A DNA stretch of 56,000 bases, taken from assembly GCF_900102435.1 (NCBI RefSeq), contig NZ_FNBU01000008.1:1-56000 (forward strand), given 5' to 3'. Under the pieces are notes generated by a model that was not told the origin of the DNA, did no database searches, and saw only the letters and a list, made by a program, of their open reading frames with translations. The stretch comes from Sporolituus thermophilus DSM 23256. Its GTDB lineage: Bacteria > Bacillota > Negativicutes > Sporomusales > Thermosinaceae. A program made the position numbers and the translations under genes. Position 1 is the stretch's first letter, and the number at the start of each line of letters is the position of its first letter. Positions 40,254 through 47,887 of the stretch are shown here, piece by piece.

Positions 40254-40934
40254 ATGTTGCCGGAGCAGGTGCCATGGGGCTTAAAAGAGGTGCTGCTTGT
40301 CCATGTTTTGCGGCTGGTGTTCGGGCTAATCCTTGTACGGGGAGTATTTCCGCTGGTTTTTGCCGCCAGTCCGTTAGTTATTGAAATAACCGACCGATTG
40401 TTGGTGTTGGCCCTGATCGGTCTGGTTATTCACCGCCATGGTGCTAAGTGGCGCGATTGGGGCGTTTCCTTCCGGCACGGCGTGCAAAATGGCCTGCGTG
40501 GGCTGGCCGGTGGCGCCGTTTTGCTCGGCGCCAGTCTTTACAGCGAGCGCCTCTATGTTTCGGTTTTTTTTACCAGTCCGGTGCAGCACCCTTTGGTCGC
40601 GCAGGTGCAAAACGCCGCCACGTGGCGTGACTTGGCCGTCCCGCTGTTTTTGGCCGCACTGGCGGCGCCGGTCATGGAAGAAGGTTTATACCGGCTGCTG
40701 ACCTTTCCGGCGTTAAAGGCCCGCTTCGGCTTATGGGGCGGAGCACTCGGCAGCGCCGCCATTTTTGCCCTCTTTCACTTCAATGTTTACTGGTTGGCGG
40801 AGATGATGGTTGTCGGCGCCGGGTTGGCCTTGTTGTATTACTGGACAGGGTCGCTAATCAGCGCCGTTGTTGCCCACTCCTTCATCAATACCAGTAAAAT
40901 CCTGATGCTGTATTTCGGGATCCCACTAATATGA
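40254..40934 (+). CDS. CPBP-family intramembrane metalloprotease (CAAX protease-like)
   Basis: The 226-residue membrane protein has about six to eight helices and the three CPBP/Abi motifs: EE-x3-R in MEEGLYRLLTF, F-x3-H in FALFHFNV, and H-x3-N in VAHSFINTSK. These residues form the metal site in the Rce1-type protease family. In bacteria such proteins are linked to peptide maturation, membrane-protein cleavage or bacteriocin immunity; the substrate here is unknown. A small zinc-ribbon gene follows 13 bp downstream. Confidence 0.82.
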   Translation: MLPEQVPWGLKEVLLVHVLRLVFGLILVRGVFPLVFAASPLVIEITDRLLVLALIGLVIHRHGAKWRDWGVSFRHGVQNGLRGLAGGAVLLGASLYSERLYVSVFFTSPVQHPLVAQVQNAATWRDLAVPLFLAALAAPVMEEGLYRLLTFPALKARFGLWGGALGSAAIFALFHFNVYWLAEMMVVGAGLALLYYWTGSLISAVVAHSFINTSKILMLYFGIPLI

Positions 40935-40947
40935 CGAGGTGAAAACT

Positions 40948-41187
40948 ATGCCGTCGTGCAAAAGATGTGGAAATCAGCGCCTGTTTGGCGCCAGCAAAGT
41001 CCAGTCGGTTGTACCCTATACCAACGGCCCTGTTTCGGGACTTATTGGCCATTTTCATGCCACCGGCGATATGGAAACCATTACCAGTATGGGTGTCGAC
41101 AAAGAAATTACGACGTTGGCGTTTCGACGGCCGGAAGACTATTTCGACCTGTGTTTGGTGTGCGGCAGCTCAGAACTACAGTGGTAA
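40948..41187 (+). CDS. Small zinc-ribbon protein of unknown function
   Basis: The 79-residue protein has CxxC pairs at both ends (Cys4/Cys7 and Cys69/Cys72), fitting a single zinc-bound ribbon. The middle part has no motif I recognise. The ATG is 6 bases after SD GAGGTG. It is probably co-transcribed with the CPBP protease gene. I do not assign a function. Confidence 0.7.
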   Translation: MPSCKRCGNQRLFGASKVQSVVPYTNGPVSGLIGHFHATGDMETITSMGVDKEITTLAFRRPEDYFDLCLVCGSSELQW

Positions 41188-41258
41188 TAGCTAAGAGGAA
41201 TTTGCATAGAATAGTACGAAATCTTTTTATAAATGCTGAGTGAGAAGGGATGATTTAA

Positions 41259-43697
41259 TTGACCAAATGGCAGGAACTTCCGGTAGAAAAACTCCGTTTT
41301 CACTGCGACGAGAGTTTGTTTAACTTTGAAACTACCGAAACCGTCCCGCCGCTGGATGTGATGATTGGTCAGGAACGGGCTGTCAAAGCCGTTGAGTTTG
41401 GCCTTTTCACGAAAAATCCGGGCTATAATATTTATATTTCCGGCTTAGCGGGAACCGGCAAAATTACTTATGCCAAGGCCGCAGTGCGCAAGGTTGCGAG
41501 CGATGAGCCGGTCCCTGACGATTGGTGCTATGTCAATAATTTCGAAAACCCCAGTCAGCCGCTTGCCCTTACCCTGCCGGCCGGCTTAGGGCGGGGCTTC
41601 TGCCAGGACATGCAGGAACTGGTCGATAATCTGAAAAGCGGCATTTCCAAGATGTTTAGCAGCGACGATTACGAACAGGCGAAAACAAATATCGTCAAAA
41701 AATTCCAAGCCCGCAGCGCCGAAATTATGGAGACCTTTGCCAATGAGGCCAAGCAGCACGGTATCCTGCCGCAATGGACCACTACCGGTTTTGCCGGGGT
41801 ACCCATCGCCGAAGACGGGCGACCGATAACGCCGGAGGAATATCAACAACTGGACAAAAATAAACGCGAAGAAATTGAAAAACAGCTCATGGCCGTTCAT
41901 GAAAAGGCTATGGAGGCCATGCGGCTGGTACAGCAGGTGGAACGCGAAGCCCGCGAAGAACTGAAAGATTTGGACGCCAAGGCGGGCCTCTTTGCCGCCG
42001 GCCATTTGATTGACGAGCTGAAAGAAAAGTACAAGGCCTACGATAAGGTGGTTCGTTATCTTGAGGCCGTCAAACAGGATGTCGTAAAAAACATTAACGA
42101 CTTTAAACCGACGGCCGCCGAAGACGAAAATAATCCCTTTCTGCTGTTTAAGCGTAATATCCATGATGCCAAAGACAAATATCGGGTCAACCTGCTTGTC
42201 GATAACCGCGACATCGACGGCGCCCCGGTGGTTGTCGAGACCAACCCGACGTATTACAACCTCGTCGGCCGGGTCGAGTATGAAACACGCATGGGTGTTG
42301 TCAGTACCGATTTCACCATGATTAAGTCGGGTGCGCTGCACCGGGCCAACGGCGGCTACCTAATCCTTAACGTTCGGGACGTATTGGCCAATATCGGCGC
42401 ATGGGAAGCCTTGAAGCGGGTGTTGAAGACCAAGAAGATCATAATCGAAAACTTGGGGGAGCAGTACGGCGCCATTGCCATGGCTTCGCTTAAACCGCAG
42501 CCTATCCCGGTCAATGTGAAGGTTATTCTCATCGGCAACCCGATTCTTTATCACCTACTATACGCTTACGATGAGGACTTTCGTAAACTCTTTAAAGTAT
42601 ATGCCGACTTCGATGTGGAAATGGACAACACGCCGGTAAACATCCAAAAACTTGCCGGCTTTATTGCCAGCACCGTGCGGCGGGAAAATCTAAAGGATTT
42701 TGACCGGGCGGCGGTCGCCAGGGTGGTAGAATACTCAACGCGGTTGGCCGGCAGCCAAACCAAACTTACGACCCGGTTCAGCGAAATCGTGGAACTATTA
42801 TGCGAGGCTGACGTCTGGGCCACCCAGGACAATAGCCCGATTGTTACGGCGCAGCACATCGAGCGCGCCATTGAGGAAAAACGGCGGCGGTTCAACAAGT
42901 ACGAAGAGAAACTGCAGGAGATGTTCGCCGAGGGTAAGCTGCTGATCGACACCGACGGGGAAAAAGTCGGCCAAGTTAACGGCTTGGCGGTGCTAGCTAT
43001 CGGCGAATACATATTTGGCAAGCCGTCACGCATCACGGCCAATACCTATCTTGGCAAGAGCGGTGTGGTCAACATCGAACGCGAGACCAAGATGAGCGGG
43101 ACCAGTCACAGCAAAGGTGTACTGATTTTAAGCGGTTATCTCGGCCAGAAATATGCGCAGCGGCAGCCGCTGACCTTGACGGCCAGTCTAACGTTTGAGC
43201 AGCTTTATGACGGGGTGGACGGTGACAGCGCTTCCAGTACCGAGCTGTATGCCATCTTGTCCAGTCTGTCTGGGCTGCCGATCAAGCAGTATATTGCCGT
43301 TACCGGCTCGGTGAACCAGAAGGGCGAGATCCAGCCGATCGGCGGGGCGACCCAAAAAATTGAAGGCTTTTTTGCCGTGTGCAAGATTAAGGGTTTGACC
43401 GGCCAGCAGGGTGTGATGATCCCTTACCAAAATATAAACAATCTCACGCTTTCCGACGAAGTGGTTGCGGCCGTACGGGAAGGTAAATTCCATATTTACC
43501 CGGTGCGGACCATTGATGAGGGGATTGAAATTCTCACCGGTGTGCCGGCCGGACAGCTGCAGCCTGACGGCACTTATCCGCCGGGCACCGTCCACTATCT
43601 TGTCAGCAAAAAATTAGAGGAATATACCCAGACACTTGTTAAATTGGGGAAGAGTGCCGAAGCCGGGCAAGATGGAGCCGAAAAAAACGAAACCTAA
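41259..43697 (+). CDS. Lon-like AAA+ protease (AAA_32/S16 family, LonB/YcbZ-like)
   Basis: The 812-residue protein has an N-terminal AAA-type ATPase core with a coiled-coil insert (about 150-290). Conserved FTMIKSGALHRANGGYLILNVRDVL follows, and a C-terminal Lon peptidase domain ends the protein. The catalytic dyad is Ser657 in GDSASS and Lys700 in GGATQKIEG, 43 residues apart as in Lon. The P-loop reads G62-LAGT-G67-K68-I69-T70, with Ile where Ser/Thr is expected. There is no N-terminal LAN domain. The start codon is TTG after AAGGGA. The role is probably cytosolic proteolysis of an unknown substrate set. Confidence 0.87.
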   Translation: MTKWQELPVEKLRFHCDESLFNFETTETVPPLDVMIGQERAVKAVEFGLFTKNPGYNIYISGLAGTGKITYAKAAVRKVASDEPVPDDWCYVNNFENPSQPLALTLPAGLGRGFCQDMQELVDNLKSGISKMFSSDDYEQAKTNIVKKFQARSAEIMETFANEAKQHGILPQWTTTGFAGVPIAEDGRPITPEEYQQLDKNKREEIEKQLMAVHEKAMEAMRLVQQVEREAREELKDLDAKAGLFAAGHLIDELKEKYKAYDKVVRYLEAVKQDVVKNINDFKPTAAEDENNPFLLFKRNIHDAKDKYRVNLLVDNRDIDGAPVVVETNPTYYNLVGRVEYETRMGVVSTDFTMIKSGALHRANGGYLILNVRDVLANIGAWEALKRVLKTKKIIIENLGEQYGAIAMASLKPQPIPVNVKVILIGNPILYHLLYAYDEDFRKLFKVYADFDVEMDNTPVNIQKLAGFIASTVRRENLKDFDRAAVARVVEYSTRLAGSQTKLTTRFSEIVELLCEADVWATQDNSPIVTAQHIERAIEEKRRRFNKYEEKLQEMFAEGKLLIDTDGEKVGQVNGLAVLAIGEYIFGKPSRITANTYLGKSGVVNIERETKMSGTSHSKGVLILSGYLGQKYAQRQPLTLTASLTFEQLYDGVDGDSASSTELYAILSSLSGLPIKQYIAVTGSVNQKGEIQPIGGATQKIEGFFAVCKIKGLTGQQGVMIPYQNINNLTLSDEVVAAVREGKFHIYPVRTIDEGIEILTGVPAGQLQPDGTYPPGTVHYLVSKKLEEYTQTLVKLGKSAEAGQDGAEKNET

Positions 43698-43712
43698 GAT
43701 AAAAAATAATAT

Positions 43713-43768
43713 AACCGCAGAGTGAGTGGCAAAAGCTATTGACGCCACCCGCTCTGCGGTTTAATCTG
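43713..43768 (+). terminator. Long-stem terminator after the Lon-like gene
   Basis: AACCGCAGAG (43713-43722) pairs with CTCTGCGGTT (43752-43761). An inner GTGGC / GCCAC stem (43726-43730 / 43744-43748) extends it. The T-rich tail is TTTAATCTGTTT. Confidence 0.75.
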
Positions 43769-43796
43769 TTTGTAGCACAGAAAGGAATGGGTAGAG

Positions 43797-45176
43797 ATGA
43801 CCAAGACAGTTATTCCTGTACAAAAAGGAAAAAGCTATAAAGTTGAAGTTACCGGCCTCGGTCATAGTGGCGAAGGGGTGGGGCGGTACGAAGGTTTTAC
43901 CGTGTTCGTCCCGGGGGCGTTGCCCGGCGAAACCGTTGTTGCGGCTATTACCGAAGTCAAAAAAAATTACGCCAAGGGCAAGCTGAGCAAAGTGCTAACG
44001 CCGTCGCCTGACCGGGTAGAGCCCTTATGCTCCCTCTTTCACCGCTGCGGCGGCTGTCAGCTCCAGCATCTAAGTTACGCGGCGCAGCTCACCGTTAAGC
44101 ACAGGCAGGTCGTCGATGCCATTATGCGTATCGGCAAACTGGACGGTGTCGTGGTCCATCCCACCCTACCGGCGCCGAATCCATGGTATTACCGCAATAA
44201 AATGCAATTTCCGGTGGGGCTTGCCGACAACCGGGCAGTGGTGGGCTGTTATGCCCAGGGGACGCATACAATTGTCGACACTGAGCACTGCTATATCCAG
44301 CATCAGACGAACAATATCATCGCTGCCGTCGTGCGCGACGTCGTGAACAAGCTGGGCATTGCCACCTATGACGAACAGACAGGAAAAGGCGTCATCCGCC
44401 ATATCCTTGGCCGGGTCGGGACGGCTACCGGCGAAGTAATGGCGGTAATTGTCACCGCGACCCGTGAACTGCCGCACCGGGAGCGCCTGATTGCAAAGCT
44501 CACCGGGGCGGTGCCGGGGCTGGTCAGTATTGTCCAAAATATCAATCCTAAGCGCACGAATGTCATTCTCGGGGAAGAAACCAAAGTTCTCTGGGGGAAA
44601 GAAACCATCACCGACCGGCTGGGCGAGTTTATTTTCCAGATTTCGGCGCGTTCCTTTTTCCAGGTCAATACCGAACAGACCGTCAGGTTATATAACAAAG
44701 CGGTGGAGTATGCGGGGCTCACGGGCGCGGAAACGGCGATTGACGCCTACTGCGGCACCGGCACCATCACTTTGTTTCTGGCCAAACGGGCCGCAAAGGT
44801 ATACGGGATTGAAGTGGTCGAACCGGCGGTGCGGGATGCTTGGCTAAATGCCCGCAGCAACGGCGTGGATAATGTAGACTTCATCGTCGGAGACGCGGTG
44901 GACGTTATGCCTAAGTTGTACGCCAACGGCGTTCGTCCCCAGACGATCGTTGTCGACCCGCCCCGCGCCGGCTGTGACCGCCGCGTATTGGAAACATTTG
45001 TCCGCATGCAGCCCGACCGCATTGTCTATGTTTCCTGCAATCCCGCATCGCTCGCCCGCGATCTGGCCGTCTTGGCGGAGTACGGCTATGTGACCAGGGA
45101 GATTCAGCCAGTCGATATGTTTCCGCAGACCAGCCATGTGGAGTGTGTCACATTGATGTCAAAGGTTGAGAAATAA
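43797..45176 (+). CDS. 23S rRNA (uracil-5-)-methyltransferase RlmD/RlmCD type
   Basis: The 459-residue RumA-family enzyme has an N-terminal TRAM RNA-binding domain (about 8-65) and iron-sulfur ligands C-x5-C-x2-C in CSLFHRCGGCQLQH plus Cys in VDTEHCYIQ. Its SAM-binding domain has AIDAYCGTGTITLFLAK. The nucleophile Cys lies in YVSCNPASLARDL and DPPRAGCD is conserved. It makes m5U in 23S rRNA; the exact position (747, 1939 or both) cannot be told from the sequence. It is the last core gene before the AT-rich island. Confidence 0.9.
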   Translation: MTKTVIPVQKGKSYKVEVTGLGHSGEGVGRYEGFTVFVPGALPGETVVAAITEVKKNYAKGKLSKVLTPSPDRVEPLCSLFHRCGGCQLQHLSYAAQLTVKHRQVVDAIMRIGKLDGVVVHPTLPAPNPWYYRNKMQFPVGLADNRAVVGCYAQGTHTIVDTEHCYIQHQTNNIIAAVVRDVVNKLGIATYDEQTGKGVIRHILGRVGTATGEVMAVIVTATRELPHRERLIAKLTGAVPGLVSIVQNINPKRTNVILGEETKVLWGKETITDRLGEFIFQISARSFFQVNTEQTVRLYNKAVEYAGLTGAETAIDAYCGTGTITLFLAKRAAKVYGIEVVEPAVRDAWLNARSNGVDNVDFIVGDAVDVMPKLYANGVRPQTIVVDPPRAGCDRRVLETFVRMQPDRIVYVSCNPASLARDLAVLAEYGYVTREIQPVDMFPQTSHVECVTLMSKVEK

Positions 45177-45199
45177 AAAACTGAAAAGCTTGTAAATAG

Positions 45200-45275
45200 A
45201 GGGTTTCCAGACATTTAGTTTTTCTCGAGGCCGATCTGCTGGATGTGGCAATGTCAGGAAACCCTTATTTTTATT
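45200..45275 (+). terminator. Large hairpin after rlmD, with a 34-base loop
   Basis: AGGGTTTCC-A-GACATT (45200-45215) pairs with AATGTC-A-GGAAACCCT (45250-45265), leaving one A/A mismatch and a 34-base loop. TATTTTTATT follows. It could be the rlmD terminator; the long loop is unusual for one. It also marks the edge of the island. Confidence 0.6.
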
Positions 45276-45333
45276 GCTTGGGGGAACATATCAACCGTCG
45301 CGAAAATTAATAGTTGAGTTACCAGATTAGATA

Positions 45334-45354
45334 ACCCCCTTTTTTACAGGGGGT
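45334..45354. terminator. Short hairpin at the 3' end of the restriction operon
   Basis: ACCCCC (45334-45339) pairs with GGGGGT (45349-45354) around a T-rich loop. It lies 26 bp past the res stop on the minus strand but has no T-run after it there, so intrinsic termination is uncertain. Confidence 0.4.
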
Positions 45355-45379
45355 CGAGGATGCAGGATGGATGTATAAT

Positions 45380-47887
45380 TTAATCTTCTCGCTCAGCATC
45401 CGTATCAAAAATTCTATCAAGTTCCTCGTTTGATGTAATGCCACGAACTTTATTTCTAACAGCTACTTTTGCCATATCAAGTCTATAGAAATGTTCACGA
45501 CCGTCTAATCCTTTCTTTTGCCGGATAAGTTGAATTCTTCCAAATTTATCCCAATGTTTCTCTGCGAATTTTGCTAGGCCAACTGCCTTGGGATAATTGT
45601 CCTTACGGCTGGGGTCGTGTGGTTCTAGAATATCAAAAATGTAACCTTGTGCATCAGCTCTCACTACCACTAAATCAGGAAACATAGAAGTGATAACACC
45701 GCCGACCTCATATGGGATTTCAAGTGACCACTTTTTACGATCAAGATTACGTAACCAGCAAACGGCACCGTTTTTTAGTTCTTCTTCAATAACTCCCTTT
45801 TCCCATGGGTTTAGTGATGCTTGGAATGTTCCATCCTCAGAACAATAGAGGTGTCGATCAATTTTTATACTGTTATCTGAAACTGAAAAATCGATTGAAT
45901 CTGGCAATACCCAAGGAATAGCTATTGGTTGAGCGGAAGCATTTATTAATCTTTCATAGATGTTTTTTCGAGCCTCATTTAATCTTGCAATAGAGCGTTT
46001 ATTATTCTCATATAGACTAATAAATTTCTCTTCTGCAAAGGCGTTTATTCGCTCCATAGCAGCAGTATCACTTGTAAGCACAATGACTTCAATCTTTACT
46101 TCAATATGGTCTCGGGTACTGTGGCGAATCCAATACTCCTTATGTAAGCCTTCTCCCAATATCCTTCCAGCTTGTTCAAAATGTCGAGAAATGTCAAATT
46201 CGGTAACAGTCATGGTTTGTGTAGCTTCATCAAATGAATAAGCATTTTCTCCATAGTCAAATGTTAGCGTATTAAGAGCAAATCCAGTGATTGAAGCAAC
46301 TCGACCATCAAAGTCACCACTTACTTTTATGCGAGCAATTTCTTCGTCCATTTTTGATAAAACTGCATTTTTAACGGCTTTTTGTGCTTCCAAATCAATA
46401 CCATCCATTGTTAATGCTCTAGAAAGCTGTATTAATAACTTAAGCGGTGCTTGCTTGCGGGATGAATCCAGGCGGTATGTAATGAGCTTATCCATTGAAT
46501 CAAACACATCAGAATAAGCGAGGTTGCGCCCGAGTGTTATAAGCTCTTTATTTGTACCAGTTTCAGTGGGCATAACCGATTCACTATCATGTAGAGCATT
46601 AACAACATTTTTTACTGTATCTTTATCAAAGTATGGAAGAAACAGACTTACATTATTAAGTTCAGCATCGGAGGCAATTCTTCTTGCCAAAGGAGTGCGA
46701 ATCATACGCCCCAAAAGCTGTGCTATGTAGGTATAGTCCTGCGCGCTACGAAATGACATCATTGTTTCAGCACGAGGACAGTCCCAACCTGTGGAAAGGT
46801 TCATTTTGAAGAACACAACCTTCACATTTTCTTCGTCTTCGATTCTAGAAGCTTCAATTTGATGAATTTCAACGTCACGCACTTTGATCGTACCATAATC
46901 ATTAAAGGTATGTACCACTTCACCGGGCAATAACTTGCGTCCCATTGCCTCTTCCAACAAATCGATGCAAATCCCTAAATCGGTACGGGTTATTTCTCGT
47001 TCATTACCATCCTCAACTTGGACGACAAGGATAGGGTTTACCATTTTCTCATTTTCACGTTCACAATAAGCTTTCCAGTGAGCACATTTTTTAAGCCAAT
47101 TTTCGACTGCACCTTTAAACATTGTCATATCGGCACCAAGCGGGATATCCGGGTAATGAATAATGATCCTGTCCTTCAAAAGCCCTGATTCACGTACTTG
47201 CTCAGGTGGAACAATAACTTTTTGTACTGTCGAAGTAGTCCCAGCAATTAAGTTATCAAATCTCTGAGGTGTTGCGGTTACGCCGATAACTAAAGGCATA
47301 ATACAAAGTCCGTCTTCTTCGCTACCTTTGATGAATTTTTGCATGATGGATTGTGCTTTATTTTCTGCTTGAGCAGATGTATAAGTCCCTCTATGTGCTT
47401 CATCAATGACCACATAGAACTGTTTGGGAATGCGTTTAGCTGTATTTGTGAGTGTTTCCCAAATTGTATATTGCCTTGTATCGGACTTAGTTGTTAATAA
47501 CTTGTCAGAACCGAGTTTTTGTGTGTTAATAAAATAAATACGTCCACCCTCCAAATACTCGGTATCAAAGTTTGAATCTACAGTTACTAAGTCCCGTACA
47601 CGAATTTTGTCTGATTTGCTTTCAATTTTTAATCGCGTTTGCTCGTTAAGTTCCGGCGAATCGGAAAGCCAAACAAACACTGAATTCGGATCGCCGATAT
47701 TATCTGAACCTCCATATAGGATTTCTTCAAAAAGTGCAGTCATAATTATAGTTTTTCCAGAACCCGTAGGTGCGGAAAACGATATTACCTGAGGGTCTTT
47801 TTCGCTCCACATTAAATGAGCTTTATTAATTTTCTCATGCAATTCTGCAAGAGCCGTTTCCTGAAATGGAAATAAAGTAACTCTCAT
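45380..47887 (-). CDS. res: Type III restriction enzyme, Res subunit (DEAD-like helicase/endonuclease)
   Basis: The 835-residue protein has SF2 helicase motifs: Walker A APTGSGKT (39-46), DEAHRG as motif II, VTATPQRF as motif III, and QLLGRMIRTP as motif VI. The C-terminal part has FPDLVVVRADAQGYIFDILEPHDPSRKDN, which I read as the PD-(D/E)xK-type nuclease region of Res subunits, although the lysine placement is not classical. With Mod it would translocate or switch on DNA and cut between inverted unmethylated sites. Its ATG directly abuts the mod stop. AT-rich codon use marks it as acquired. Confidence 0.88.
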   Translation of the reverse strand: MRVTLFPFQETALAELHEKINKAHLMWSEKDPQVISFSAPTGSGKTIIMTALFEEILYGGSDNIGDPNSVFVWLSDSPELNEQTRLKIESKSDKIRVRDLVTVDSNFDTEYLEGGRIYFINTQKLGSDKLLTTKSDTRQYTIWETLTNTAKRIPKQFYVVIDEAHRGTYTSAQAENKAQSIMQKFIKGSEEDGLCIMPLVIGVTATPQRFDNLIAGTTSTVQKVIVPPEQVRESGLLKDRIIIHYPDIPLGADMTMFKGAVENWLKKCAHWKAYCERENEKMVNPILVVQVEDGNEREITRTDLGICIDLLEEAMGRKLLPGEVVHTFNDYGTIKVRDVEIHQIEASRIEDEENVKVVFFKMNLSTGWDCPRAETMMSFRSAQDYTYIAQLLGRMIRTPLARRIASDAELNNVSLFLPYFDKDTVKNVVNALHDSESVMPTETGTNKELITLGRNLAYSDVFDSMDKLITYRLDSSRKQAPLKLLIQLSRALTMDGIDLEAQKAVKNAVLSKMDEEIARIKVSGDFDGRVASITGFALNTLTFDYGENAYSFDEATQTMTVTEFDISRHFEQAGRILGEGLHKEYWIRHSTRDHIEVKIEVIVLTSDTAAMERINAFAEEKFISLYENNKRSIARLNEARKNIYERLINASAQPIAIPWVLPDSIDFSVSDNSIKIDRHLYCSEDGTFQASLNPWEKGVIEEELKNGAVCWLRNLDRKKWSLEIPYEVGGVITSMFPDLVVVRADAQGYIFDILEPHDPSRKDNYPKAVGLAKFAEKHWDKFGRIQLIRQKKGLDGREHFYRLDMAKVAVRNKVRGITSNEELDRIFDTDAERED

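Noticed and set aside
41586-42341. 251-codon minus-strand frame opposite the Lon-like gene
   Set aside because: It is an antisense shadow with no recognisable domain.
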